The position numbers and the translations under genes are program-made. Positions 56,138 to 64,000 of a stretch of DNA of 64,000 nt are shown here, piece by piece. Positions within the stretch are counted from its first letter, which is position 1. Each line of letters starts with the position of its first letter. Source of the stretch: Marinobacter sp. F3R08. GTDB taxonomy: Bacteria; Pseudomonadota; Gammaproteobacteria; Pseudomonadales; Oleiphilaceae. A model generated the notes under the pieces. That model was not told where the DNA came from. It saw only the letters and a list, made by a program, of their open reading frames with translations, and did not search any database. The DNA is taken from contig NZ_JAHKPI010000014.1 in the NCBI RefSeq assembly GCF_018860425.1, positions 556,074 through 620,073 on the forward strand, in the 5' to 3' direction.

Positions 56138-56160
56138 TACGTACGAGATGAGCATATAAT
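56133..56160 (+). promoter_or_regulatory. Candidate promoter of the SulP transporter gene
   Basis: TTGAAT (56133-56138), 16-base spacer, TATAAT (56155-56160), a consensus -10, 33 bases before the ATG at 56194. Confidence 0.6.
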
Positions 56161-56193
56161 GTCGTAATACGAGTTGCAATACACGAGTCCCTC

Positions 56194-57945
56194 ATGTCTC
56201 ATCGCGCACATCTGTTTTCACTCCGTCTGGCCCATGCGTTCCGCGAAGCCTGTATTGATGAACGATACGGTGGGCAGCGTTTTCTGCGCGATCTGATGGC
56301 TGGGGTGACGGTCGGTATCATTGCTATCCCGCTGGCCATGGCGCTGGCGATTGCCAGTGGCGTGGCGCCACAATACGGGCTGTATACCGCCATTGTCGCC
56401 GGCTTTGTGATCGCTTTGACCGGTGGCAGCCGGTTCAGTATTTCCGGGCCCACAGCGGCCTTTGTTGTCATTCTGTATCCCATTGCCCAGAGCTATGGGC
56501 TGGGTGGTTTGCTGCTGGCCACCCTGATGTCCGGCGTCCTGCTGGTGATCATGGCTCTCATGCGACTGGGTCGCTTCATTGAATATATTCCCGAGTCTGT
56601 AACCCTGGGCTTCACTGGCGGCATTGCGGTGGTGATTGCTACGTTGCAGATCAAGGACTTCCTTGGCCTTCCGGTTGCTCAGATGCCTGAGCATTACTGG
56701 GACAAACTGACGGTGTTGGCTGGCGCTCTGCCTGAGCTGGATGGGCTCAGCACCCTGGTGGCCGGTGTCACCCTTGCAGTCATGTTGCTGTGGCCACGAC
56801 TGAAAACGCCAGTGCCCCCGCACCTGCCAGCGGTGGTGATCGGAAGCCTTCTCGCCTTTTGGTTCAATGCCCAGGGAGCCGCCATTGATACGATTGGCTC
56901 ACGGTTCAGCTATTTCTTGCCGGATGGCACGCAAGGCGCCGGGATCCCGCCTTTCTTGCCGGAAATTGCCTGGCCGTGGCATCAGGCAGGCCCATCGGGC
57001 GAACCGATCGGGTTGTCCTGGTCGCTGGTTCAGGATTTGCTTCCAGCCGCCTTTGCCATCGCCATGCTCGGTGCTATCGAATCTCTGTTGTGTGCGGTGG
57101 TTCTCGATGGCATGACCGGCAAACGCCACAGTGCTAACAGTGAGCTGATGGGCCAGGGACTGGGCAACATTATCACTCCGTTCTTCGGCGGCATCACCGC
57201 TACCGCCGCCATCGCACGTTCGGCGGCCAACTACCGGGCTGGCGCCCAGTCCCCGGTATCTGCAATCGTTCACTCTCTGGTAGTGCTGCTGGCACTGGTC
57301 TCGTTAGCGGGCCTGCTGGCCTTTTTGCCGATGCCGGCCATGGCCGCGCTCCTGCTGATGGTGGCCTGGAATATGAGCGAGGCCCCCAAGTCCGTCCATC
57401 TGCTGAAAACGGCACCCCGCAGCGATATCCTGGTTTTTCTGGCCTGCTTTTCACTTACGGTTTTGCTGGACATGGTCATCGCAATCACAACCGGCGTGCT
57501 GCTGGCGGCGGTCCTGTTCATGCGCGAAATGGCCCAGATGACCAAGGTGACCGATATCACCCAGAGCAAACGGATTGCGAACTCCGGCCTGCCCGGCGGC
57601 TGGCAGGTGTTCAAGATCAACGGTCCACTGTTTTTTGCCGCCGCCGACCGGATCTTTGGGGAACTGGCGGAACTGTCCCGGAATGCCGGAGGTTTAATAC
57701 TGTATATGGATGGCGTCACCATCCTTGATGCTGGTGGCCTGTCGGCGCTGAACAAATTGATTGTTACCTGTGAGCAGGACGGGACGCAGATTGTTATTGC
57801 CGATCTGCAGTTCCAGCCCCTGAGAACCCTCGCTCGCGCCGGTGTAATGCCTGTGCCTGGCGTTAGTCGCTATACCTCCTCCCTTGAAGAAGCCTTGGGA
57901 CTGATCGGGGGCCAGGCTTCCGACTCTGATCGGCTCCCGGGATAA
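56194..57945 (+). CDS. SulP family inorganic anion transporter with C-terminal STAS domain
   Basis: 583 residues. The membrane domain starts FLRDLMAGVTVGIIAIPLAMALAIASGVAPQYGLYTAIVAGF, the sulfate-transporter signature. GGSRFSISGPTAAFVVIL and GFTGGIAVVIATLQIKDFLG follow, with GLGNIITPFFGGITATAAIARSAAN later. The STAS domain (about 455-570) has VFKINGPLFFAAADRIF and ILYMDGVTILDAGGLSALN, where the Asp-Ala-Gly loop lacks a clear phosphorylatable Ser. Bicarbonate or sulfate are the likely anions. Divergent from the RHH-chaN unit. Confidence 0.93.
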   Translation: MSHRAHLFSLRLAHAFREACIDERYGGQRFLRDLMAGVTVGIIAIPLAMALAIASGVAPQYGLYTAIVAGFVIALTGGSRFSISGPTAAFVVILYPIAQSYGLGGLLLATLMSGVLLVIMALMRLGRFIEYIPESVTLGFTGGIAVVIATLQIKDFLGLPVAQMPEHYWDKLTVLAGALPELDGLSTLVAGVTLAVMLLWPRLKTPVPPHLPAVVIGSLLAFWFNAQGAAIDTIGSRFSYFLPDGTQGAGIPPFLPEIAWPWHQAGPSGEPIGLSWSLVQDLLPAAFAIAMLGAIESLLCAVVLDGMTGKRHSANSELMGQGLGNIITPFFGGITATAAIARSAANYRAGAQSPVSAIVHSLVVLLALVSLAGLLAFLPMPAMAALLLMVAWNMSEAPKSVHLLKTAPRSDILVFLACFSLTVLLDMVIAITTGVLLAAVLFMREMAQMTKVTDITQSKRIANSGLPGGWQVFKINGPLFFAAADRIFGELAELSRNAGGLILYMDGVTILDAGGLSALNKLIVTCEQDGTQIVIADLQFQPLRTLARAGVMPVPGVSRYTSSLEEALGLIGGQASDSDRLPG

Positions 57946-58016
57946 AACGCTGATTCTAAAAGTCTCCGGATGGTTTACCCTTAGGCATTGCGAACTCTCT
58001 TAACCAGAGGAATGCC

Positions 58017-59969
58017 ATGCTGCCTTTCCGGCTGATCGACCGTCTGAAATTTATTGTTGAACGCCAGCTCGTAAAAGGGGCGGGGTTCCAGCTGGTGGTG
58101 GTCGGCGTGTTTATTGGACTGATCTCTCTGGTTGGCGGTCTTTTGGTGGTTCCCCAGGGCGGAGAATTCGAGGAACCCGGTTCGGCTGTCTGGTGGGCAT
58201 TTCTGAGACTGACCGATCCCGGCTATCTTGGCGACGATGTCGGAACCTGGCAGCGCTTTGTCTCAACCTTGCTCACCATCAGTGGCTATGTGGTGTTCAT
58301 GGGTACCCTGGTGGCGATTCTGACCCGATGGCTGATTGCCAAAATGGCCGATCTTGAGCGAGGGCTCACGCCGGTGACACTTAAAAACCATGTGGTGGTT
58401 TTGGGGTGGACCAGCCAGACCCTGCCTTTGTTGGGTGAGCTATTGAGTTCTTCCGGCCGCATGAGGCGTTTTCTGGAGAAACACGACGCCAGCAAACTGC
58501 GGTTGGTGGTGTTGTCGGAAACGGCGTCGGCGGAGCAGGTCCATGAGCTGCAGGCAGAACCGGGGATTGGTCGCAAGGCCCGCCAGATTATCCTGCGCTC
58601 AGGCGTGGCTATCCAGCCGGAAGCTCTGGAACGGGTCGCGTGTCTGGATGCCTCGGCGGTTATTGTGCCGAGTGCTGCTCATGAAGCCGGCAGGCTGGTG
58701 ACTTCTGATGTGGGCACCGTCAAAGCCCTGCTGACCATAGCCGCGCGGGCAAGAAGTCTGGATGCACCGTTGCCGTTTGTGGTGGCTGAAATTCAGGATA
58801 TTCGCAAATTCCCGATCGTTGAACGGGCTTATCCCGGACCTCTGGAGGTGGTGGCCGGAGATACAACCATCAGCCGGTTGATGGTTCAGAATATCCTGCA
58901 CCCGGGGCTGTCCGGTGTCTATAACGAGCTGTTTTCATCGGGCAACGGGAATGAAATCTACATCCGTAGTGGCGACAGCATGGCGGGCCAAACGCTTGCT
59001 GAGGTGGCGAGCCAGCGCCCGAGAGCCATTGTGATGGGACTGCTGCAGCAAACGGATTGTGGCTGGACGGTCCAGATGCCAGCGCCCACGGGGGCCGTTG
59101 TGGCCGAAAAGGATCGGGTGGTTATGCTTGCCCGGGATTATACAGAAACAGATGCCGATCCCAGAACGCCGCCTTCGACATTGATCGAGCGTGGCGTGTG
59201 TATTCCGAAAGCCATCGAATCGTCGTCCAGCGTCCTTCGCGTCTTGCTACTGGGCTGGAATCGCCGTGTGCCTGGTTTCCTTGATGAGCTGGTCAGTTAC
59301 CGCCGGCAGCGTTTTGAGGTCGACGTCGTGTCCGTCGTGCCTGCCGCCGAGCGCCAGAGAGAGATCGAGCGCTACCTGGGCGAGCAGCAAAGTGTTATCT
59401 GTCGTCACATAGAAGCCGATTATATGGTTGAAGGCGAGCTCAGGCGGGTGGGGCTGTTCAGCTACGATGCCGTTCTGTTGCTGAGTAGCGATCGGCTGTC
59501 CTCGGGTGAAGAGGCTGACGCCCGAACCATGATGGGGTACCTACAGCTTGAGGGACTGTTGAATGAGGACGAACGGGCCCCCCAGATTCTGATGGAATTG
59601 AGTGATCCGGATAATCGGCATTTGTTGATGGCCTACCAGAGCGAGGTCATGATAAGTCCAATGATTGTCAGCCATGTTTTGGCTCAGGTGGCGCTTCGCC
59701 GCGAGCTCAGAATTGTTCTCGACGAATTATTCACGGTGGGTGGTGCCGAAATTCTGTTTCGTGATCCTGCGGATTACCCGTTGCCGGCCAGTGTTGATTT
59801 TCAGGCACTTCAGAAAATACTGGGTGAGAGCGGCGAGATCCCTCTGGGCATCCATCGTGCAAAAGCCGACGAGAGCGGCAAACAGCTCCAGCTTAATCCG
59901 CCCCGTCGAGTTTATCTTGATCTGCAGCCTGAAGATCGCCTGGTAGTGCTCAGCCAGACCACCCAATAG
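58017..59969 (+). CDS. CASTOR/POLLUX-type ion channel protein with tandem RCK-like domains
   Basis: 650 residues. The N-terminus has a segment at about 25-45 (FQLVVVGVFIGLISLVGGLL), a short pore-like loop (WWAFLRLTDPGYLGDD) and a second segment (ISGYVVFMGTLVAILTRWL). Two large cytoplasmic Rossmann-like regions follow, from KNHVVVLGWTSQTLPLLGEL and from SVLRVLLLGWNRRVPGFLDEL. This matches bacterial relatives of plant nuclear channels CASTOR and POLLUX, which pass calcium or potassium. Ion choice cannot be read. It follows the SulP gene by 71 bases and may be on its transcript. Confidence 0.85.
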   Translation: MLPFRLIDRLKFIVERQLVKGAGFQLVVVGVFIGLISLVGGLLVVPQGGEFEEPGSAVWWAFLRLTDPGYLGDDVGTWQRFVSTLLTISGYVVFMGTLVAILTRWLIAKMADLERGLTPVTLKNHVVVLGWTSQTLPLLGELLSSSGRMRRFLEKHDASKLRLVVLSETASAEQVHELQAEPGIGRKARQIILRSGVAIQPEALERVACLDASAVIVPSAAHEAGRLVTSDVGTVKALLTIAARARSLDAPLPFVVAEIQDIRKFPIVERAYPGPLEVVAGDTTISRLMVQNILHPGLSGVYNELFSSGNGNEIYIRSGDSMAGQTLAEVASQRPRAIVMGLLQQTDCGWTVQMPAPTGAVVAEKDRVVMLARDYTETDADPRTPPSTLIERGVCIPKAIESSSSVLRVLLLGWNRRVPGFLDELVSYRRQRFEVDVVSVVPAAERQREIERYLGEQQSVICRHIEADYMVEGELRRVGLFSYDAVLLLSSDRLSSGEEADARTMMGYLQLEGLLNEDERAPQILMELSDPDNRHLLMAYQSEVMISPMIVSHVLAQVALRRELRIVLDELFTVGGAEILFRDPADYPLPASVDFQALQKILGESGEIPLGIHRAKADESGKQLQLNPPRRVYLDLQPEDRLVVLSQTTQ

Positions 59970-59984
59970 AGCGGTCTGGCTGAG
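59949..59984. terminator. Perfect inverted repeat between convergent channel and adhesin genes
   Basis: CTCAGCCAGACC (59949-59960) and GGTCTGGCTGAG (59973-59984) form a 12-base perfect stem with a 12-base loop that spans the channel gene stop codon. It has no T-run, so termination would be inefficient or factor-dependent. It may protect 3' ends of both transcripts. Confidence 0.5.
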
Positions 59985-60012
59985 GCTGTAGAACGATCCG
60001 TAGCGATACCGG

Positions 60013-63000
60013 TTACTCGACCTTGATGTGTCCGCTGTTCACCAGGGAATCGATGAACTGCTCTGAGGTCTGACCATCCATGGATACGCCGCTGAGCACG
60101 ATTGATTGCTGGGCATTGTCGACGGTGTCTGCCAGTGCGCCATCCTTGTTCATATACAGCACCGTGTCACCGTTTTCCTCCTGAGCCATCAGGAAGTCGG
60201 TTACAGTTGCCTCAGTTGCTCCCTGCAGCAGATCGTCCAAAGCCAGCTGGTCACCGTCGCCGGTTCCGGTAAAACCATTGGTGCTGTCGATCGTGAAGTC
60301 AGTCACTACATCCCGTGGCAGGTCTGCATCATTCTCGTCACCCAACTCCCAGCGGAAGACATCGGCACCAAAACCACCAGTAAGCACATCACTACCCGCG
60401 CCACCAATGAGAGTGTCATTACCCAGGCCGCCGTTAATCACGCTAGTGCCTGCACCGTCAGTGATGGTGTCATTCCCGGCGCCGCCATCAATGGAATTGA
60501 CGCCATCCAGAGCATTTACAGTGTCGTCACCGGCGCCGGCCAGGATGATGTCGTCGCCATTTGTTGCGGTGATTGTATCGTTACCGCTCGTGCCGTGAAT
60601 GCTGGTGTCCGTGCCGATCAGGTCCGGATCAATGGTGCCGAGCAACTCACTGAGCTCCTGCACATGGACCGTGAGAGTCTGGCTGGCACTGGCCTGATCA
60701 GCATTGCTTGCCTCTTCCGATGTGGCGGTTACGGTGAGGTCAATGGAACCGGTAAAGCCGGTGGGCGGCAATATCTGGATATTGTTGAGATCCCAGGACA
60801 GCACATCGACCACGGGGATGAGGCCCAGGTTTGCAGTGAAGCTGTTCTCGCCATCGGTGAGTACTGCCCCGGCGGGAATGTTGCCGATACGCAGTGCGGT
60901 GATGCTTTCAGAGCCGTCTGTGTCGGTTACCGCTGCAGCGATATTCGCAATCTCGATGTATGTGTCTTTGACGCCACTGTTGATTGTCAGAGGGAAGTAA
61001 CCACCGTCCGGGTTGTCTGTGCCCGGATTGAAGTCGCCGAACTGTCCGCCCACGGCGACCAGATCCGACACGCTCGAATAAATATTAAAGTTCTCAGCGT
61101 TTAGCTCTTGGGGTTGCTGACCATCTACAGAGAGGTTCAAGGATAACTGGCCCGGACCGCTGACATTATTGGCGTAGACTTCCAGGGTGTAAAAACCGCT
61201 CTCGGTTGGCTCAAAGGAGTCGCCTTCCAGTGGGCTGCCCGTTGCCGCTGACGCGTCCGCGCCATAATTTCCCCATGAGTTACCAGTGGTGCTGATCAGC
61301 GTCTTCCCACCCAGCTCGATACGCAGGGAGTCGTCCCGATACCCCTGGAACTGGTAGCTGTGCCCAGCTTCCAGATAGATCAGGCCAGTTACTGAGACTG
61401 TGTTCCCAGTGCTTACTTCGATCGTTGAACCGTCATTGCTGAAGCTTCCTGAACTCTGTTCTTTCGTGGTGCCAAATCCGTCGATAACACGGTTACTTTC
61501 CGTTGGCGTGTTGGTGCCTATTGCCGGTTCCTGTGTGGATGCATCGCGGTCCCCGTTGTTGAGATCCTCGTAGATATTCAACAGCAGGCCGGTCGATACC
61601 GGAAGGCTGGCTTCAGGGCTGCCGTCGATGGGCGACACTGTTTCGCTGGTTAATGTCAGCTCGGGGGTATCTGCATCGGCGATAACCGTCATAGAAGCGG
61701 TGTTGCTGCCGGTCTCTGCACCTGATGTGTAGTCATACGCCAGGTGGACCTGACCATCCCAGTCTGCATCGGGGGTAAAGGTCCAGGTGCCATCTGAGTT
61801 GTCGACCAGGCTGCCATTGCCTGTGGTTAAGCTGAGGTTCTGTGCGGATACCGCTTCACTCGAATCCACTTCCGTGATGCCGTCAGCCAGCATAGCCTCG
61901 GTGATCAGGAAGCTGCCAGTGTCTTCAGTCATTGAACCCAGATCGACATTGCTGGCCGTGGGGGTGTCGTTAGTGCCGGTGATCGTAATGTCCTGGCTGG
62001 TGTTGGTGCCGTCATTACTGGTGAAGGTTATGGTGTCGGTGAGGGTCTCACCGGCCTTCAGGGCCTGTACCGCTGTGCTGGTGTTATCCAGGGAATAGGT
62101 CCAGTTACCGTTTGCGTCCACGTTTACTGAACCGTGGTTTGCGGTACTGCTGTTCACGGCACCTTCGCTGCCATCGGCATTGCTTACACTCACGGTGCCG
62201 CTGGCTGTGTTGTTGCTGGCATCGTCTTCGGTTACTGCAGTGTCGCTGGCCTGAACGTTGATGTTCGTCGTGCCTGCCACCGGGTTAACGGCGACCGTAA
62301 CGGTCGCTGAATCGGTACCGCCATTGCCGTCACTGACGGTATAAGTGAAACTCCCTTCTCCGGTGAACCCTGCATCCGGGGTGAATACCACGTTGCCGCT
62401 GGCATCAATCGATACGGTGCCGTTGGCGGGATTCTGAACGCTCTGGATGGTCAACGGGTCGCCGTCGGCATCGGAGTCGTTGGCCAGCAGGACGCTGGGG
62501 GCGATACTCAGGGACTCGTTTACATCGACGATCAGGGCCGGGTTCTCACCTGTATAGGATGCATGGCTGCTGCCGAATACCTCATAGGTGCCATCGGCAG
62601 GGCGGAGATCTATACCCAGTTCGGCTTTGCCGCCCTGGTCCCAGTAGATAACCTCGACCGTGTGAGGGCCATCGCCAGTCAGCGTGAATTCCGTCCCCGT
62701 CCTGGTTGTTGCACCTTGATTGCGGTCAGAGATGGCCACGGTCTCGCCATTTACCTCAATACGATAGCCATCGTCGGCGCGCACCTGGAACTGGTAGGTG
62801 CCAGGCGCAAGTTCCAATTCCCCAGTCAGCCGGATGATGCCATCGGAACTGTTTTCTGGATCGTTCGAAAGTGATGACGCGTCAGAGCCCAGGAACGTTT
62901 GCAGGCGACCGTCATTGCCCAAATTGCCGCTAACGGAGCCGTAGTCTACGTTGGTGCCGACAAACGTCGCGTCAGGGTTGTTTGCGTTCACAAAGCTTTC

Positions 63001-64000
63001 TACCTGAGCGAGACTGGACAGGTTGTCCCCATCGGCGTCGGAGCCCTGTTGATAGGCATAGTACTCACCGAATAAACCGTCGATCTCCAGGGCTTTGTAG
63101 GTGTCAGCCAGAGCATCTGGCGCGTTCTCAATCTCTAATGTGCCTGCTGTCGTGTCCGATACGGGGTCGCCATTGCGATCAGTCGCCGAGGCGTTCACGG
63201 TGAACGTGCCGCCGATCAGGGTAGAGACATCCACCCCGGAGACCGAGTAAGAACCGTTGTTGGCGACGATCGCGGAGGTGTTCACCACAGTGCCGTCAGC
63301 ATCGGTGATGGTGATGGTAACGGAGTTGCCCGGGGCAACATCCTCGGTGGTCCCGGACAGCTCGACGGTGTCGTTCGTGTTATCCACGCTATCCACGGAA
63401 ACGTCGAGGGTGCCGGTGGTGGCGTCCAGAATGCTGGAGCCGGAATCGGACACCGGATCACCATTCTGGTCGATTGCCGAGGCGTTCACCGTGACGCTGC
63501 CGTCCACCAGGCTGGAGACATCCACGCCGGTAACGGAGTAGGAACCGTCGTTGGCCACGATCGCCGAGGTATTCACCACGGTGCCATCGGCATCGGTGAT
63601 GGTGATGGTGACGGTTGCGCCGGGAACGACATCGGTCGTGGTGCCGGAGAGATCGATGATCCCGTCGGTATTGTCCGCATCGACGATAGTCAGTGTCAGA
63701 TCGCTGACCGTTCCGTTGAGTGTGCCGGTTTCAGAATCGGAGACGGCATTGCCGTTACGATCGGTGGCCGAGGCGCTCACGGTGAACGTGCCGCCGATCA
63801 GGGTAGAGACATCCACCCCGGAGACCGAGTAAGAACCGTTGTTGGCGACGATCGCCGAGGTGTTCACCACAGTGCCGTCAGCGTCGGTGATGGTGATGGT
63901 GACGGAGTTGCCCGGAGCAACATCCTCGGTGGTCCCGGACAGATCGACGGTGTCGTTCGTGTTATCCACGCTATCGACGAAAACGTCGAGGGTGCCGGTG
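60013..64000 (-). CDS. Giant RTX adhesin, C-terminal part (N-terminus beyond right edge)
   Basis: 1,328 residues are visible and the frame is open at the window edge. Domains toward the C-terminus: tandem Ig-like repeats of about 97 residues (63140 to the edge), a PA14-type lectin domain (about 62550-63090, LFGEYYAYQQG to AELGIDLRPADG), a cadherin-like module (about 62270-62550), a VCBS repeat (about 61960-62270), another cadherin-like module, a second PA14-like domain (about 61110-61600), and RTX nonapeptides such as GGAGNDTIT and GGLGNDTLIGGAGSD (about 60360-60600). It ends with a type I secretion signal region. Such LapA/MhLap-type adhesins are exported by a type I system and held by an N-terminal plug. 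No secretion genes are in the window. Export and calcium-dependent adhesion are inferred from the family. Confidence 0.9.
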   Translation of the reverse strand, partial: TGTLDVFVDSVDNTNDTVDLSGTTEDVAPGNSVTITITDADGTVVNTSAIVANNGSYSVSGVDVSTLIGGTFTVSASATDRNGNAVSDSETGTLNGTVSDLTLTIVDADNTDGIIDLSGTTTDVVPGATVTITITDADGTVVNTSAIVANDGSYSVTGVDVSSLVDGSVTVNASAIDQNGDPVSDSGSSILDATTGTLDVSVDSVDNTNDTVELSGTTEDVAPGNSVTITITDADGTVVNTSAIVANNGSYSVSGVDVSTLIGGTFTVNASATDRNGDPVSDTTAGTLEIENAPDALADTYKALEIDGLFGEYYAYQQGSDADGDNLSSLAQVESFVNANNPDATFVGTNVDYGSVSGNLGNDGRLQTFLGSDASSLSNDPENSSDGIIRLTGELELAPGTYQFQVRADDGYRIEVNGETVAISDRNQGATTRTGTEFTLTGDGPHTVEVIYWDQGGKAELGIDLRPADGTYEVFGSSHASYTGENPALIVDVNESLSIAPSVLLANDSDADGDPLTIQSVQNPANGTVSIDASGNVVFTPDAGFTGEGSFTYTVSDGNGGTDSATVTVAVNPVAGTTNINVQASDTAVTEDDASNNTASGTVSVSNADGSEGAVNSSTANHGSVNVDANGNWTYSLDNTSTAVQALKAGETLTDTITFTSNDGTNTSQDITITGTNDTPTASNVDLGSMTEDTGSFLITEAMLADGITEVDSSEAVSAQNLSLTTGNGSLVDNSDGTWTFTPDADWDGQVHLAYDYTSGAETGSNTASMTVIADADTPELTLTSETVSPIDGSPEASLPVSTGLLLNIYEDLNNGDRDASTQEPAIGTNTPTESNRVIDGFGTTKEQSSGSFSNDGSTIEVSTGNTVSVTGLIYLEAGHSYQFQGYRDDSLRIELGGKTLISTTGNSWGNYGADASAATGSPLEGDSFEPTESGFYTLEVYANNVSGPGQLSLNLSVDGQQPQELNAENFNIYSSVSDLVAVGGQFGDFNPGTDNPDGGYFPLTINSGVKDTYIEIANIAAAVTDTDGSESITALRIGNIPAGAVLTDGENSFTANLGLIPVVDVLSWDLNNIQILPPTGFTGSIDLTVTATSEEASNADQASASQTLTVHVQELSELLGTIDPDLIGTDTSIHGTSGNDTITATNGDDIILAGAGDDTVNALDGVNSIDGGAGNDTITDGAGTSVINGGLGNDTLIGGAGSDVLTGGFGADVFRWELGDENDADLPRDVVTDFTIDSTNGFTGTGDGDQLALDDLLQGATEATVTDFLMAQEENGDTVLYMNKDGALADTVDNAQQSIVLSGVSMDGQTSEQFIDSLVNSGHIKVE
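63140..64000 (-). repeat. Tandem 95-99-residue Ig-like repeats within the adhesin
   Basis: The stretch beginning near 63239 recurs near 63821, 582 bases apart (2 x 97 codons), with very few base differences over about 160 bases. A middle copy near 63536 is more diverged. Core sequence VTITITDADGTVVNTSAIVA occurs in all three. More copies probably continue to the right. Confidence 0.9.

Noticed and set aside
63140..64000. Regular repeats suggesting a CRISPR array
   Set aside because: The period is about 290 bases, the frame is open throughout and the repeats encode Ig-like domains.

Overview
The window reads as chromosomal DNA of a marine gammaproteobacterium, most likely Marinobacter or a close relative. 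This is inferred from gene content and order: a Pseudomonas-like rpe-gph-trpE block, a separate trpGDC block, amgK-murU divergent from lptD-surA-pdxA-rsmA-apaH, a TRAP transporter, betaine uptake genes, and a very large RTX adhesin. No rRNA, tRNA, CRISPR array, insertion sequence or intact prophage was seen.

Layout. 1-9200: a partial glutathione S-transferase, a META-domain lipoprotein, a solute-binding lipoprotein, a proXWV betaine uptake operon, an M14-like peptidase, a hydrolase, a second GST and a DUF4202 protein. 9200-17730: tryptophan biosynthesis in two blocks. trpG-trpD-trpC and rpe-gph-trpL-trpE all lie on the minus strand. Between them sit an AI-2E-type permease, a membrane-anchored EEP-fold phosphoesterase and a short AlpA-like phage-regulator remnant. 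17850-30100: envelope and housekeeping genes (DUF3530, TerB/J-domain protein, murU, amgK, lptD, surA, pdxA, rsmA, apaH, DUF423, thiS, thiG, slmA). 30100-39200: inositol-monophosphatase, aminotransferase, PstS-OmpA fusion, DUF3301, an RND efflux pair and a Tim14-like J protein. 39200-46500: secretin-like fragment protein, an aromatic leader peptide with terminator in front of a DAHP synthase, LysE exporter, a disulfide oxidoreductase with an extra C-terminal CxxC, DUF2061, Dps-like ferritin and a choice-of-anchor lipoprotein. 46500-60000: a coupled cfa/flavoprotein pair, a TRAP transporter (dctPQM), ferritin-like protein, GH84-type enzyme, SIMPL protein, an RHH regulator with ChaN-like lipoprotein divergent from a SulP transporter, and a CASTOR/POLLUX-type channel protein. 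60013 to the right edge: the C-terminal 1,328 residues of an RTX adhesin.

The most interesting signals are regulatory and too small for ordinary gene calling. One is a 45-residue leader peptide with nine aromatic residues in eleven, followed by a strong intrinsic terminator immediately before DAHP synthase. The second is a TTG-initiated 36-residue trp leader with Trp-Trp-Arg-Trp between gph and trpE. The third is a 102-bp nested palindromic element between trpD and trpC. The fourth is a 19-bp palindrome lying exactly in the promoter spacer of an unlisted 57-residue RHH protein and touching the divergent SulP promoter. All functional assignments rest on motif recognition by eye; no database search was run.
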